From Arthrobacter_E sp044748305 (GTDB lineage Bacteria > Actinomycetota > Actinomycetes > Actinomycetales > Micrococcaceae): DNA of 64,000 bases. The notes under the pieces were generated by a model. It ran no database searches and was not told where the DNA came from. It was given only the letters and a program-made list of their open reading frames with translations. Below, piece after piece: positions 8,880 through 18,195 of the stretch (positions are counted from its first letter, which is position 1; every line of letters starts with the position of its first letter). A program made the position numbers and the translations under genes. Where the stretch lies: the NCBI RefSeq assembly GCF_044748305.1, contig NZ_JBIVFT010000011.1, positions 31,580 through 95,579 on the forward strand, in the 5' to 3' direction.

Positions 8880-10300
8880 ACTTTCGCAAAGGAGCCCTCG
8901 TCACCCTCATTGGACAGTGGGGACGATATGCACTCAATCTTGCTTCCCTTGTTGTGCTCTCGCGCATGCTCGGCCCCTCGTCTGTAGGGCTGATCGCCAT
9001 GGCTCTAGTAGTTACGTCTTTGGCTAATCTGCTCGCCGACTTCGGGCTTTCTCTCGCCGCTATACAGGCCAAGAGTCTCGACCATACACAGCGGGCCAAC
9101 CTTTTTTGGCTCAACACAGCAATCGGTGTGCTCGCAGCAGCGGTTGTGGTCGGACTAGCACCAACAATCGCAGCGTTTTACAGGGACGATAGAATGGTCG
9201 CGATTCTCTTCTGGCTCGCAGGTCCTCTGATTCTCAATGGCATCAGTGTGCAGTCCAGGGTCCAGTTGACACGACGCTCGCGCTTCACCTTCCTGGCCTG
9301 GGTGGACTTCTTGAGCGCGTTGGCAGGCTTTTCCCTGGCCGTCTGCGTGGCCCTCCTGGGGTTTGATTACTGGAGTCTGGTGGCACAGCAAGTCGTGGTC
9401 GCCGCCACGACTGCGGTGCTATTGCTCACCAGGGGTGGGCGGCTGCCGCTCAAACCAGGGCGTGCATCCATGCGCACTTTCATCACGTTCGGTGCTAACA
9501 ACTTCGGACTTCAGCTTTTGAATTTTGCGGCGAGCAATGCTGACACAGTCGCTCTTGGAAGATTCGCGACGCCGTCTGCAGTGGGTCTCTACAGCAGGGC
9601 GTTTCAAATAGTTCTCCTTCCGATCCAGCAAGTGCTCTCTCCGCTGACTCGCGTCATGCTCCCCCGTCTTGCCAAGGTTGTTGACGACAGCGAGTTCAAC
9701 GCAATTCTCCAACGACTTCAACGCGTTGCCTCAGTGGTGAGCATCGGAGCGCTCAGTGTGCTGGTGGCAACGGCACCTGCATTGATTGCTTTGGTTCTAG
9801 GACCAAGCTGGGAAGCATCGGCCCCCTATGTCCGGGTTTTGTGTATCGCGTCGCTTTTTCAGACTCTTGCGTACTTTTATTACTGGGCCTGTCTGTCCCG
9901 CGCTAGGACGGGACTGCTGTTTCTCTCGGAACTCCCTGGGCGCCTCATCCTGCTCGCACTCATCTACCCTGCCGCTCAGACTGGAGTGCTTGCTGTTTGT
10001 GTGCTGGTCGCATTCCAGCAAGTCATAATCTGGTGCTGTGGAACGTTCTGGGCAGCCAGACGGATCGGCGTTCAACCCCTGAAACTGATCCAGGCAGGAC
10101 TGCCCGCCCTGGCCGTGTACGTGATCGCCGCAGTGGTTACCTGGATTGCCGATTCGATCTACTGGACGACGGCGAACCCAGCGCCTCGATTCTGCTGGGG
10201 GCTTGCGCTCTGGATGGCCTGCGTTGGGTGTTCTCTTGCCATACCTGCTGTGAGACGCGCCTTTATCACTGCAGCGAAGGGCGTCTTGGGCCGGGTCTGA
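8876..10300 (+). CDS. Polysaccharide flippase (Wzx/MVF-type, MOP superfamily)
   Basis: A 474-residue membrane protein with about twelve to fourteen hydrophobic helices. It starts at a GTG overlapping the upstream stop. The N-terminal RKGALVTLIGQWGRYALNLA and the later SNADTVALGRFATPSAVGLY are characteristic of the polysaccharide transporter family (PF13440 or PF01943), in which the second motif lines the substrate cavity. Its role would be to move the lipid-linked repeat unit across the cytoplasmic membrane for polymerisation. It is the last gene of the plus-strand operon and converges on the signal peptidase gene with only three bases between the two stops. Confidence 0.85.
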   Translation: MNFRKGALVTLIGQWGRYALNLASLVVLSRMLGPSSVGLIAMALVVTSLANLLADFGLSLAAIQAKSLDHTQRANLFWLNTAIGVLAAAVVVGLAPTIAAFYRDDRMVAILFWLAGPLILNGISVQSRVQLTRRSRFTFLAWVDFLSALAGFSLAVCVALLGFDYWSLVAQQVVVAATTAVLLLTRGGRLPLKPGRASMRTFITFGANNFGLQLLNFAASNADTVALGRFATPSAVGLYSRAFQIVLLPIQQVLSPLTRVMLPRLAKVVDDSEFNAILQRLQRVASVVSIGALSVLVATAPALIALVLGPSWEASAPYVRVLCIASLFQTLAYFYYWACLSRARTGLLFLSELPGRLILLALIYPAAQTGVLAVCVLVAFQQVIIWCCGTFWAARRIGVQPLKLIQAGLPALAVYVIAAVVTWIADSIYWTTANPAPRFCWGLALWMACVGCSLAIPAVRRAFITAAKGVLGRV

Positions 10301-10303
10301 ATT

Positions 10304-11056
10304 TCAATGTACTATTCGGAGTCCCTCTGGCGGCCACATCACGAACCACGCCGTGCCTATGATTTCCTCTTTACTGATCAACCGTCCACAATTCGTGTCG
10401 GCCCGAGGGCCGCGGCAGGCGCTCACCGAGTCGGATGAATTGGAACGATGGTCCCCGAGAACCAGGTACTGATCAGCACCCAAAGTCACGGCAGCGAAAC
10501 AGCGAGGGGACCAGCTTTGCATCGTACAATGCTCGCGTCCGGCGCTCGGTATGAACGGCAGATCCTGGTAGATATACGGCTCGTCAATGGCCTTCCCGTT
10601 GACCATGACCCGCCCTTGGGCATCACAGCAGGACACCGTATCCCCCGGAACTCCGATGACTCGTTTCACCAGATACTCGGTGTTGCCAGGACCGATTCCG
10701 GTCAGATCGCCGAACCAGCCGACTGCTGTACGCAAAGGATTATGCTCCGCGGTGGGCCCCCAGGCTGCCGTCCTCCGGAAGACCACGACATCGCCACGCT
10801 GGGGTGTGGATGAAACGTAGGCGGTCCGGTTCACGAGGACCCGGTCACCCACATTCAAGGTCTGTTCCATCGAGCCGGATGGAATCTGGTAGACCTTCAC
10901 CAGGAAGCCTTGAACGAGGGCCACCACCACGACTGCGAGGACCAGGTGTAGCCACGGGGACTTCAGGAGACGCCGACGACGGCTCCCCCGCACAGGGGCC
11001 TTGCTCGTTTGCTCCTGCGCAACGTGTTTCTCGTCCGGCTCCTCCACGGTGCCCAT
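10304..11056 (-). CDS. lepB: Signal peptidase I (S26 family)
   Basis: A 250-residue membrane-anchored type I signal peptidase. After a basic N-terminus there is one transmembrane helix (about residues 35-55), then the catalytic serine motif IPSGSMEQTL. The catalytic lysine is in YLVKRVIGVPGD, and box E is LVLGDHRSNSSDS. A long insertion around the middle (WGPTAEHNPLRTAVGWFGDL) matches actinobacterial LepB. Its ATG overlaps the stop of the HprK/PqqD gene as TGATG, so the two are translationally coupled. That makes this enzyme a likely dedicated protease of the locus rather than a stand-alone housekeeping LepB. Whether another lepB exists elsewhere cannot be seen here. Confidence 0.9.
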   Translation of the reverse strand: MGTVEEPDEKHVAQEQTSKAPVRGSRRRRLLKSPWLHLVLAVVVVALVQGFLVKVYQIPSGSMEQTLNVGDRVLVNRTAYVSSTPQRGDVVVFRRTAAWGPTAEHNPLRTAVGWFGDLTGIGPGNTEYLVKRVIGVPGDTVSCCDAQGRVMVNGKAIDEPYIYQDLPFIPSAGREHCTMQSWSPRCFAAVTLGADQYLVLGDHRSNSSDSVSACRGPRADTNCGRLISKEEIIGTAWFVMWPPEGLRIVH

Positions 11057-12177
11057 CAGACCTCCATCGGCACTCGGCGGAAGACGCCGGCGGCTGCCAA
11101 GGACTCCATGACTGCGGTCAGCGCCGCTTCAAGCTCCTGCTCCGGCGGAGCACCGAAGGCGCGTTCGACGTCTTCCAGGACCCCGGCGAAGTCCCTTCCA
11201 CTGACGAGAGACCGCCACACGACGGGACCAACGCCATCCAGGACGTGCACCACACGATTCCCGTCCAGAACAGCGGTCAATCCATCCGCCTCGACGGCGT
11301 CGAGCACCTCCGCTGGACGGAAGACCTCTAGGACATAGGGGTGTCGGGCTCCTTGCACGGATTCCGCCGGGAGCACCGCTTCCCAGGGAGCCGGCTCGGT
11401 GACTGCAAGGAGCTGGGGGACGAGAGCAAGCACATCCGCGGCCTCACGGTAGGTGACCTGCCGGATCGTCCCACAGCTGTCGACCAGACGGGCAATGCTC
11501 TGCAGAGGGCGCTCAAGCTCTGCGAGGTAGCTTGCTTCCGGAACAATGCCCGCAAGTGCTTCGCACAGACCCAGATTCGTCACCGTGGCGGGCCCCTGGA
11601 GATCAGACCGGCGTTCGACCAGGCACAAACCGCCCAACCTCAGACGCCCGCTGGGAAGTTCCTTGAGTCCCAAAACGGAGGGAGCGATCTGTTCCTTGTA
11701 CGTCTCACCGGACCTGATCACCGAGAGCGGCTTACGATACGGATGAACTTCACCGTCCATCTCGATACCGACGGTCTCGTCCGTAACGTAGCCGTACTCT
11801 TGCCCGAGAGTGTGCGACAGCGTGGTCTTGCCGCGTCCGGACGGCCCGATGAAAGCAACCACCTGGCCGGACTCATCAGCGATGCCCGCCGCATGGAGCA
11901 TGAGCAATTCACCGCGCCGGCCCTCGATCGCGGCAAGTGTGGCGTGGGTGGACAGTTCTGCGATGGAAGCGGTCAGGCCTTCCTCATCGGGAAACATCCA
12001 AGGAACCTCCACGGCGGACGGTTCGGCGTCGCCCGAGGTGAGAGGCGGCTCCAAGGCATCAACCCAGGGGGCGGCAAGGGCATTCAAACGGGACTCGTCC
12101 AAGGAATGCTCTGAGAAGTCGAAACGGATCCGGACCAGGCCGCCCAAGGCGCTCAGCAGAATGTCACTGGTCTGCAA
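11056..12177 (-). CDS. HPr-kinase-like P-loop protein with C-terminal PqqD-like domain
   Basis: A 373-residue protein if translation starts at the TTG at 12177, which has a GGGGGA ribosome binding site four bases upstream; an earlier TTG at 12237 lacks one. The centre holds a Walker A loop in FIGPSGRGKTTLSH, the pattern of HPr kinase/phosphorylase-related kinases. The last 90 residues, including VVHVLDGVGPVVWRSLVSGR, look like PqqD-type peptide-binding chaperones. In described HprK-related systems the kinase, PqqD and nucleotidyltransferase are usually separate genes in exopolysaccharide loci; here two are fused. No HPr gene is nearby, so the substrate is unknown. It is co-translated with lepB. 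Confidence 0.72.
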   Translation of the reverse strand: MQTSDILLSALGGLVRIRFDFSEHSLDESRLNALAAPWVDALEPPLTSGDAEPSAVEVPWMFPDEEGLTASIAELSTHATLAAIEGRRGELLMLHAAGIADESGQVVAFIGPSGRGKTTLSHTLGQEYGYVTDETVGIEMDGEVHPYRKPLSVIRSGETYKEQIAPSVLGLKELPSGRLRLGGLCLVERRSDLQGPATVTNLGLCEALAGIVPEASYLAELERPLQSIARLVDSCGTIRQVTYREAADVLALVPQLLAVTEPAPWEAVLPAESVQGARHPYVLEVFRPAEVLDAVEADGLTAVLDGNRVVHVLDGVGPVVWRSLVSGRDFAGVLEDVERAFGAPPEQELEAALTAVMESLAAAGVFRRVPMEV

Positions 12178-12336
12178 TTTTCCCCCACCACTTGGATATT
12201 CATGAAACGGCTGACGGACGCGGTCTCCCGGCGACAAAGCTCAGGAATTACCATAGTTCACCCTCGCGAAATGCACGAAACGCGCCCGCCGTACGGCAGA
12301 CGCGTTCTGTGATGTCGATTGCTACAGGAATGCCTC

Positions 12337-12978
12337 TTAGAGAATGCCTGCGCCGACCGGCACGGAGATGCTGCCGCTGCCGGTGATCGTGCGGGTTCCG
12401 AGGTCCACCGTGATGGTGATCGGGAACGAAGCCAGGAGGCTGATGGAAACACCGGTGCTCACTCCGGCCAAGCCGAATTCGATCGGAACGTTGACGGTGC
12501 CATTGCTGTTCACCGTCACCGGACGAACACCCGTCCAGGTGGTGGTGGGCATGCCGAACTGTCCGATGATCGGAGCGGACTGGTAGGTGACCGTTCGCTC
12601 AGCGGACGGGGTTGCGACACCGTCATACGAGTACACACCGAATCCACGGGCACGCCCCACAGGAATGTTGATGCCGCCCGGGCGGGCAACCGTCACGGTG
12701 ATGGTGGCATTCTGAGAAACCGCACCGGCGCCGTTGGTGTACGTCACGTCATTCGGAACGGTGACCAGAGCCTGGGCGGTGATCAGCGAGACCGAGTCGA
12801 GCAGATGAAGGGAGAGGAGCGACGTGCTCGGGTTGGTGAGGGCAACACTGAGGTTGTTCACCGAGGCGACGGCCGCCGGCGCAGCAACTGCTGCAGCAAT
12901 GACCGGCACGGACCATGCGGCGCCCTTGACGACGGCGCGACGACTGGTCGGGTTGGAGACGTTGAGTTCTTCGCTCAT
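12337..12978 (-). CDS. Secreted protein with twin-arginine-type leader
   Basis: A 213-residue protein of unknown function. The N-terminus has SRRAVVKGAAWSVPVIAAAV (about residues 12-31) followed by AAPAAVAS. This is a twin-arginine pair before a hydrophobic Ala/Val stretch and an AxA-type cleavage site, so export by Tat or Sec is expected. The mature part is rich in Thr, Val, Gly and Ser with no cysteine and looks like an all-beta domain. It lies 159 bp upstream of the HprK/PqqD-lepB pair on the same strand. Almost the same leader occurs in the protein at 18196-18828. No C-terminal sorting signal is visible. Confidence 0.7.
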   Translation of the reverse strand: MSEELNVSNPTSRRAVVKGAAWSVPVIAAAVAAPAAVASVNNLSVALTNPSTSLLSLHLLDSVSLITAQALVTVPNDVTYTNGAGAVSQNATITVTVARPGGINIPVGRARGFGVYSYDGVATPSAERTVTYQSAPIIGQFGMPTTTWTGVRPVTVNSNGTVNVPIEFGLAGVSTGVSISLLASFPITITVDLGTRTITGSGSISVPVGAGIL

Positions 12979-13200
12979 GCTTCCTCATTTCAAGTGGAGT
13001 GAAACCTGTGGGCGGAGTCCTGCGAGTGATGAAGACCCCCTGCGTGGTTTCGAGCCTAGACAGAGGGTTTCGGCGATCCTGCGACTTTCCTGAAAGTTGG
13101 CGCTTAACGGCACAAGATCTGCACGAAATGTCTCTTGTGGCGCATCGTGAAGGAAATCAATTCGCTCCGAGGCCCTCCTTTTGGAAGGCGAACATGCAGT

Positions 13201-14019
13201 TCAGAAGGAGGCCCGTCCGTCCCGCAGCTCTCTAGGCCCACAGCCGTACAGTTCGTCGAGGGCACGCCGCAAAGCCGCCGTCGTGCCGAACCCGGTCTGC
13301 TCGGCGATCTGCTGCACACTGAGCACGTCGTATCGCCCATCAGTCAGGAGGTTCTTCGCAAGCCGGCCGCGCTGCCTGCGGATTTCAGCGGCGATGGAGT
13401 TGCCGACCTCGGCGAATGCGGCCTGCACCCGGCGCAAGGATGACTGCACCGCCCGAGCCACGGTTTCGGGCTTCAGATCGCGGTCCGCGCAGCGCTGAGC
13501 GATCACCGCCATGGCCCGGTCCCTCAGCCCAGACGACGTCGATCCGGCCTCCAGTGAGGACCCGTAGTGATCCAGCAGGATGCTGCCCGCGAGCTCGAGC
13601 AAAATCTGCTCGGAGGCATAGTCTTCAATGGAGGAACGCTCCCGATCCACGGGATGATTCATGAACGCGCGGATGAAACTGCGCGTCGCATCATCCAGCC
13701 GGGTGAGCGCCGTGAACAAATGCGCCCGCCGCAGGGCGCGAGGGACGAAGGTCTCCGCCGTCGCTTTGCTCAGCCGGAGCCTGTCAATGGTTCCCGAACC
13801 ACGGAAGTCGGTCCCGCCGGAGCCCCCAGGGAGCACCAGGAGGCCCTTCTCCATCAGGACAGGGCCGGACTTGCCCGGAACTTCAAGCATCGCGTGATCG
13901 ATGAAATACAGGTCGAGCTGACCGACGGAGCTCGGTCCAATCAGCTCTGAAAAGTCTCCGCGAGCGTGCCACAACTCAATTTCGCCGAGCACACACGGCC
14001 CAAAAGAAATGTCCGACAT
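13201..14019 (-). CDS. AraC-family transcriptional regulator
   Basis: A regulator of 272 residues from the ATG at 14019, which follows an AGGTGA box; a TTG at 14139 would add 40 residues. The C-terminus carries the AraC two-helix-turn-helix module: VARAVQSSLRRVQAAFAEVG as the first recognition region and VQQIAEQTGFGTTAALRRAL as the second. The N-terminal two-thirds resembles the AraC-binding-like domain found in other actinobacterial regulators and probably senses a ligand or envelope signal. It is divergent from the Wzz/autokinase gene and upstream of the secreted-protein, HprK/PqqD and lepB genes. It is therefore a plausible local regulator of either unit. Confidence 0.8.
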   Translation of the reverse strand: MSDISFGPCVLGEIELWHARGDFSELIGPSSVGQLDLYFIDHAMLEVPGKSGPVLMEKGLLVLPGGSGGTDFRGSGTIDRLRLSKATAETFVPRALRRAHLFTALTRLDDATRSFIRAFMNHPVDRERSSIEDYASEQILLELAGSILLDHYGSSLEAGSTSSGLRDRAMAVIAQRCADRDLKPETVARAVQSSLRRVQAAFAEVGNSIAAEIRRQRGRLAKNLLTDGRYDVLSVQQIAEQTGFGTTAALRRALDELYGCGPRELRDGRASF

Positions 14020-14292
14020 TTCACCTGGATATCCGCCGGAAACCCTGTCCGGCAGTACTTCCTGCCCCACAGGCCCTCGCTCCGCCACGCTTCCCCACCT
14101 TAAAATCAGATTATTCTCGTTGTGCTTGAACCTCGGCAATGATCGCCATCCGCATCAGAGCAAGATGTGGATAATCCAATTGCCAAGGAGGATATCGGGT
14201 AACACTGTAGATCCACACGCTAGGATGTTCTGGATGCCGACTCTGCAGCGGCGAATCACTTGTCTTCACTGCACTACCTAGGGGATATCTAC

Positions 14293-15822
14293 ATGGAGTT
14301 GACCGATTACTGGAAAATCCTCCGAGCGCACTGGATTTCCGTCCTCGGCATCACCGTGCTGGGCGTGCTGGTGGCGTTCGGCTGGAGTCTCCTCCAGCCG
14401 AAGGTCTACAGCGCGGACGCCAGCGGCATCGTCTCGGTGGGCATCAATAAGGACATCGGCACCGCGATGGCTGGCGAGAGCTACTCCAAGTCGCGCGCCA
14501 AGTCGTACCTGGATGCTGCCAAGTCCCGTACGGTTGCGGAGTACGTCATCTCCGATCTCAAGTTGAAGGACACGACCCCGGAGCAGCTCCTCGCTCGGGT
14601 CTCCGCTCAGAATCCGCTTGACACGGCCACCCTGAAGTTCAGCGCCGAAGGCAGCACCCCGGAAAGCGCGCGAGATCTCGCCGAAGCCTGGGTCCGAGCA
14701 GTCGGCAAGCAGGTCAGCGAACTGGAGAACGTAGGCGGCAATAGCCAGGAGAAGTCGATCGTCGTCTTCCGCTCGCTCGACTCCGCTCAGCTCCCGACCT
14801 CACCGACCTCACCCAATACGAAACTGGCGCTCGTCATCGGCCTAGCGGCTGGCTTTGTGGTTGCTATTCTCTACGCCTTTCTCCGCAATGTGTTCGACCG
14901 CAGGATCCGCTCCGCGGTCAAGGTCGAGGCAGAAACCGGCCTGTCAGTAATCGGGACCGTTCCGTTCAACAAGAACTTCGACAACGCGCACCGCATCGTT
15001 TCTTCTCATGGCGGCAACGACCTGGAGAACACCCGGACGCAGGATCACGCCGTGGCCGAGGCCATCCGTGAGCTGCGCACCAATCTCCAGTTCATGGATG
15101 TGGACAACCCACCGCGCATCATCGTCGTGAGTTCCGCTCTGCCCGGCGAGGGCAAGACCACGGTGATCGCCAACTTGGCCCAGACGATCGCGGCCTCCGG
15201 CCAGCGCGTCGTCGTCGTCGACGGCGACCTCCGTCGGCCTACCGTGGCGAAGACCTTCGGTCTGCTGACCACCATCGGACTCACCGATGTCCTGATCGGT
15301 CGCGCAAAGCTGAACGAAGTGCTGCAGAGTTGGGGCGAGACGGACAATCTCTACGTGCTCGGTGCCGGCTCCGTGCCTCCGAACCCGAGCGAACTGCTCG
15401 GCTCGAATGTCATGCACAAGATGCTTGAGGATCTCGCCCAACACGCCATCGTCCTGATCGACGCACCACCGCTGCTTCCGGTCACTGACGCGGCGATCCT
15501 GACGGCGCGCACCGACGGAGCACTGGTGGTCGCCCGCGCTGGCAAGAGCACCTACGACGAACTCAAGCGCGCTCTCCACAACCTCGAGAAGGTCAAGGGC
15601 CGGCCGCTCGGCATCATCATCAACGGCGTGCCGCGGAAGTCCTCTGGTGGCGATGGCTACGGCTACCAGTACTACACCTACTACAACCGCCGCGACGCCG
15701 GGGACGAGTCACCGCGGTCGAGCCACGTCCCCGCCGCTGAGTCGACACCGGTCGACGAGACCGAGCCCGTAGAACTCGAACCTCAGCGTCATATGCGCCG
15801 CCGGGACCGCAGCAGGGCCTGA
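14293..15822 (+). CDS. Polysaccharide co-polymerase / bacterial tyrosine autokinase (Wzz-CpsD fusion)
   Basis: A 509-residue protein that controls chain length and export of surface polysaccharide. The N-terminus (MELTDYWKILRAHW) starts a Wzz domain with transmembrane helices near 17-34 and 178-198, preceded by the PTSPNTK motif (about 171-177). The kinase part has Walker A SSALPGEGKTT (280-290), Walker A' VVVVDGDLRRP (306-316) and Walker B VLIDAPP. Near the C-terminus is a tyrosine cluster, GYGYQYYTYYNRR, the usual autophosphorylation site. The ATG at 14293 follows an AGGGGA ribosome binding site. The stop overlaps the phosphatase start (TGATG), giving a coupled kinase/phosphatase pair. Confidence 0.9.
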   Translation: MELTDYWKILRAHWISVLGITVLGVLVAFGWSLLQPKVYSADASGIVSVGINKDIGTAMAGESYSKSRAKSYLDAAKSRTVAEYVISDLKLKDTTPEQLLARVSAQNPLDTATLKFSAEGSTPESARDLAEAWVRAVGKQVSELENVGGNSQEKSIVVFRSLDSAQLPTSPTSPNTKLALVIGLAAGFVVAILYAFLRNVFDRRIRSAVKVEAETGLSVIGTVPFNKNFDNAHRIVSSHGGNDLENTRTQDHAVAEAIRELRTNLQFMDVDNPPRIIVVSSALPGEGKTTVIANLAQTIAASGQRVVVVDGDLRRPTVAKTFGLLTTIGLTDVLIGRAKLNEVLQSWGETDNLYVLGAGSVPPNPSELLGSNVMHKMLEDLAQHAIVLIDAPPLLPVTDAAILTARTDGALVVARAGKSTYDELKRALHNLEKVKGRPLGIIINGVPRKSSGGDGYGYQYYTYYNRRDAGDESPRSSHVPAAESTPVDETEPVELEPQRHMRRRDRSRA

Positions 15823-16484
15823 TGGCGTCGCCCGTTCGGCAGCATCGAGCTGTTCCGTCGACTGTTCTGACCGTCTGCATCGGCAACATCTGCCGATCGC
15901 CGCTGGCGGAACAGCTGTTACGCGCGCAGTTGGAGCAGTCCGGCCTGAAGGACTTCGAATTCTTCAGTGCCGGGCTGCAGGCCGTCGTGGGCGCCCCGAT
16001 GGAGCCTTGGCCGGCCGCCTTGTCCCGGGAATATGGGGGCGTTCCGGACGGAGCTGTGGGAAAGCAGATCATCGAGGAAATCGTCGGGGCTTCCGATCTG
16101 ATTCTGACCATGACCCTGAAACAGCGCGAGGAGCTGCTCAAACGCTATCCCTCGGCGGCGCAGCGGACCTTCACCCTGGCGGAGTTCGCGAGGATCATCA
16201 CGGCCCTGCCCGAAGCCGAGGCCGCATCGGTTCCCTGGGGAAGCACCGCGTCATCGTCCGGACCGGCGTCCGCAGTGAGCCCCCTGGTCTCCATGGCAAC
16301 GCAGGCCCGGCATCTGGGGCGGCTCTCGTCCTCGGACGATGTGCCAGACCCGATCGGCAAGGAAGAATCCGTCCACCGGCAGGTCGGTGAACAGATCAGG
16401 GGCCTCACGAACGAGATTGCGAAGGCCTTCTCACTGCGCCTTGGAGACTCCGATGGTCGTTCCAACGGCGGAGAAGCGCGATGA
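15822..16484 (+). CDS. Low-molecular-weight protein-tyrosine phosphatase (Wzb-like)
   Basis: A 220-residue phosphatase, longer than the usual 150. The active-site loop is CIGNICRS (C19 to R25, the C-x5-R pattern). The general-acid region near the C-terminus is DDVPDPIGKEE. Between them is an insertion rich in Ala, Ser and Pro. It should dephosphorylate the autokinase encoded immediately upstream, with which it overlaps by one base (TGATG). Together they would cycle the phosphorylation state that sets polysaccharide chain length. It converges with the VanZ gene, whose coding region overlaps its 3' end by about 80 bp on the opposite strand. Confidence 0.88.
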   Translation: MASPVRQHRAVPSTVLTVCIGNICRSPLAEQLLRAQLEQSGLKDFEFFSAGLQAVVGAPMEPWPAALSREYGGVPDGAVGKQIIEEIVGASDLILTMTLKQREELLKRYPSAAQRTFTLAEFARIITALPEAEAASVPWGSTASSSGPASAVSPLVSMATQARHLGRLSSSDDVPDPIGKEESVHRQVGEQIRGLTNEIAKAFSLRLGDSDGRSNGGEAR

Positions 16485-16875
16485 GCAGCACGCCGACGAT
16501 CGTGCCCGCGGTATTCGCGATCACGTCGGAGAGTGCAGTGACCCGGCCGGGCACCACCAATTGGATCAGCTCGATCGCTGTGGAGGTAACGGTCCCGCCT
16601 GCCATCAGCAGCCAGCCAGGAATCCGGGGCGGTGACAGCAGCCGGAGAAAAGCGCCGAACGGCACGAAGAGGACGATGTTGGACGAGAATTCGACAGCCA
16701 TTTCGGCACCTCGCCGGGGAAACCCCCAAGTGCTGAGGAAATCCGCGATCACACCCACGAAACCCGTCACGTGCTGCGCCTCCTGCGCGGGCAGGAGCAC
16801 CACCAGCGCAAGTGCCGCCAGATACGCCGCGAAGGCCCACTGGCTCAGTGCTTGCCATCCGCGTGGCATGACCAT
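16405..16875 (-). CDS. VanZ-family membrane protein
   Basis: A 156-residue membrane protein with about four hydrophobic segments. VEFSSNIVLFVPFGAFLRLL and TSTAIELIQLVVPGRVTALSD match the VanZ-like family (PF04892), known from teicoplanin resistance and found near envelope polysaccharide genes. The ATG at 16875 is chosen because AGGGGGAGATA lies directly upstream; longer frames have no such site. The 3' end overlaps the phosphatase gene on the other strand by about 80 bp. The overlap is unusual, but both proteins have intact family motifs. Confidence 0.8.
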   Translation of the reverse strand: MVMPRGWQALSQWAFAAYLAALALVVLLPAQEAQHVTGFVGVIADFLSTWGFPRRGAEMAVEFSSNIVLFVPFGAFLRLLSPPRIPGWLLMAGGTVTSTAIELIQLVVPGRVTALSDVIANTAGTIVGVLLIALLRRWNDHRSLQGAVRRPSQSRS

Positions 16876-16955
16876 TATCTCCCCCTCTTTTCCGACCTCC
16901 TGAAGAGTACCCGAACCCCGCGTCATGACCATTGACGCGAGCAAGGAACCGAACC

Positions 16956-18032
16956 ATGAACGACTCCATGAACAGCACCGAGCCCCCCGCTGGGGCACCC
17001 GCGAAGAAGGAGAGGTCTCGCCGTAAGCGCGTCGCCCTCTGGACCCTGGTCAGCTTCGCCACGCTCGTGGTGCTGGCAGGCCTGGCCGCGTTCATCTACG
17101 TCGGCGGCCTGATCAACAGCTTCGATTCGAAGACCAACAAGATCCCGTCTGCGTTCCCGGACGATGCGGGGCGCCCAGCGGCGACCAAGATCGGGGATCA
17201 GACCGCCACGAATATTCTTCTGGTGGGTTCGGACAGTCGCGGAGCCACCACGGGTCAGGCAGAGTCCGGGACACCGTCCGACCAGCGCGCAGACAGTCTC
17301 ATGCTGTTCCATGTGCCCGCGGACCGGAAGAACGCGTATCTGATTTCCATCATGCGTGACACTTGGGTTCCGATTCCCGGCCACGGTGAAGCCAAGATCA
17401 ACGCGGCCCTCGCCTACGGCGGGGTTCCGCTGCTGGTCCAGACCGTTGAATCCGTTCTGAAGCAGCGCATCGACCACGTGGCCTTCATCAACTTCGATGG
17501 CTTTGAAGGGCTCACGGATGCGGTTGGCGGCGTCGACATCGACGTCCCGGTCGCGTTCACCTCCACTGGTTACGGGAAGAAGGGCATGCACTACCCGAAG
17601 GGGGTCATGCACATGGACGGAGCGACGGCGCTGGCATTCGTCCGCGAGCGGTATCCCTTCGTCGACGGCGACTACCAGCGCGTCCGCGACCAGCGCATCT
17701 TCATCAAGGCACTCATGACCAAATTGATCAAACCGGAGGTCCTGGCGAATCCGGGGACTCTCAGCTCCGTGGTGAACCAGATCTCCCCGTACCTCACGGT
17801 CGATTCCTCCCTCACCGGTCAGAAAGTCGGTGAACTGGCCTTGAGCATGAAGGATATCCGGCCCAGCACCACCGTGATGTTCACACTTCCCACCCTTGGA
17901 ACGGGCTGGTCGGCCGACGGACAATCGATCGTGAACCTGGACACGGCCAAGGCCAGCGCGCTGGCCGAGGCGATGCGGAAGGGCACTGTGCAGGACTTCG
18001 TCACGGCCAATAATTTGAAGAACGGCAACTGA
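16956..18032 (+). CDS. LytR-CpsA-Psr (LCP) family glycopolymer ligase
   Basis: A 358-residue LCP protein: cytoplasmic basic tail, one transmembrane helix (about residues 27-48), then the extracellular LCP domain. Conserved blocks are ILLVGSDSRG, QRADSLMLFHV, IMRDTWVPIPGHGEAKINAA and RERYPFVDGDYQRVRDQR, which carry the Asp/Arg residues that bind the polyprenyl-pyrophosphate substrate. LCP enzymes attach polysaccharide or teichoic-type polymers to peptidoglycan, so this is a likely last step for the polymer made by the upstream operon. The ATG at 16956 has an AAGGAA site eight bases upstream. The gene is divergent from the VanZ gene. Confidence 0.9.
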   Translation: MNDSMNSTEPPAGAPAKKERSRRKRVALWTLVSFATLVVLAGLAAFIYVGGLINSFDSKTNKIPSAFPDDAGRPAATKIGDQTATNILLVGSDSRGATTGQAESGTPSDQRADSLMLFHVPADRKNAYLISIMRDTWVPIPGHGEAKINAALAYGGVPLLVQTVESVLKQRIDHVAFINFDGFEGLTDAVGGVDIDVPVAFTSTGYGKKGMHYPKGVMHMDGATALAFVRERYPFVDGDYQRVRDQRIFIKALMTKLIKPEVLANPGTLSSVVNQISPYLTVDSSLTGQKVGELALSMKDIRPSTTVMFTLPTLGTGWSADGQSIVNLDTAKASALAEAMRKGTVQDFVTANNLKNGN

Positions 18033-18195
18033 TCACCAGAGACCTTTGAGGCTGGCCACTGGCTGCTTAATCGTGACAATTAGGTGTAGCCTCCGCACAT
18101 TATTGACACCAGGGGCTCTTCTCATGGTACAAATCACAGAAGGGATTGAATTTTGGGATTCGAGCCCCTTCACTCACCACATTCCAGGAGCCATC

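Noticed and set aside
12238..12336. Clear terminator between the secreted-protein gene and the HprK/PqqD gene
   Set aside because: Only an imperfect repeat (ACGCG...CGCGT) and a direct repeat of GAATGCCT were seen; neither forms a convincing terminator, so co-transcription remains possible.
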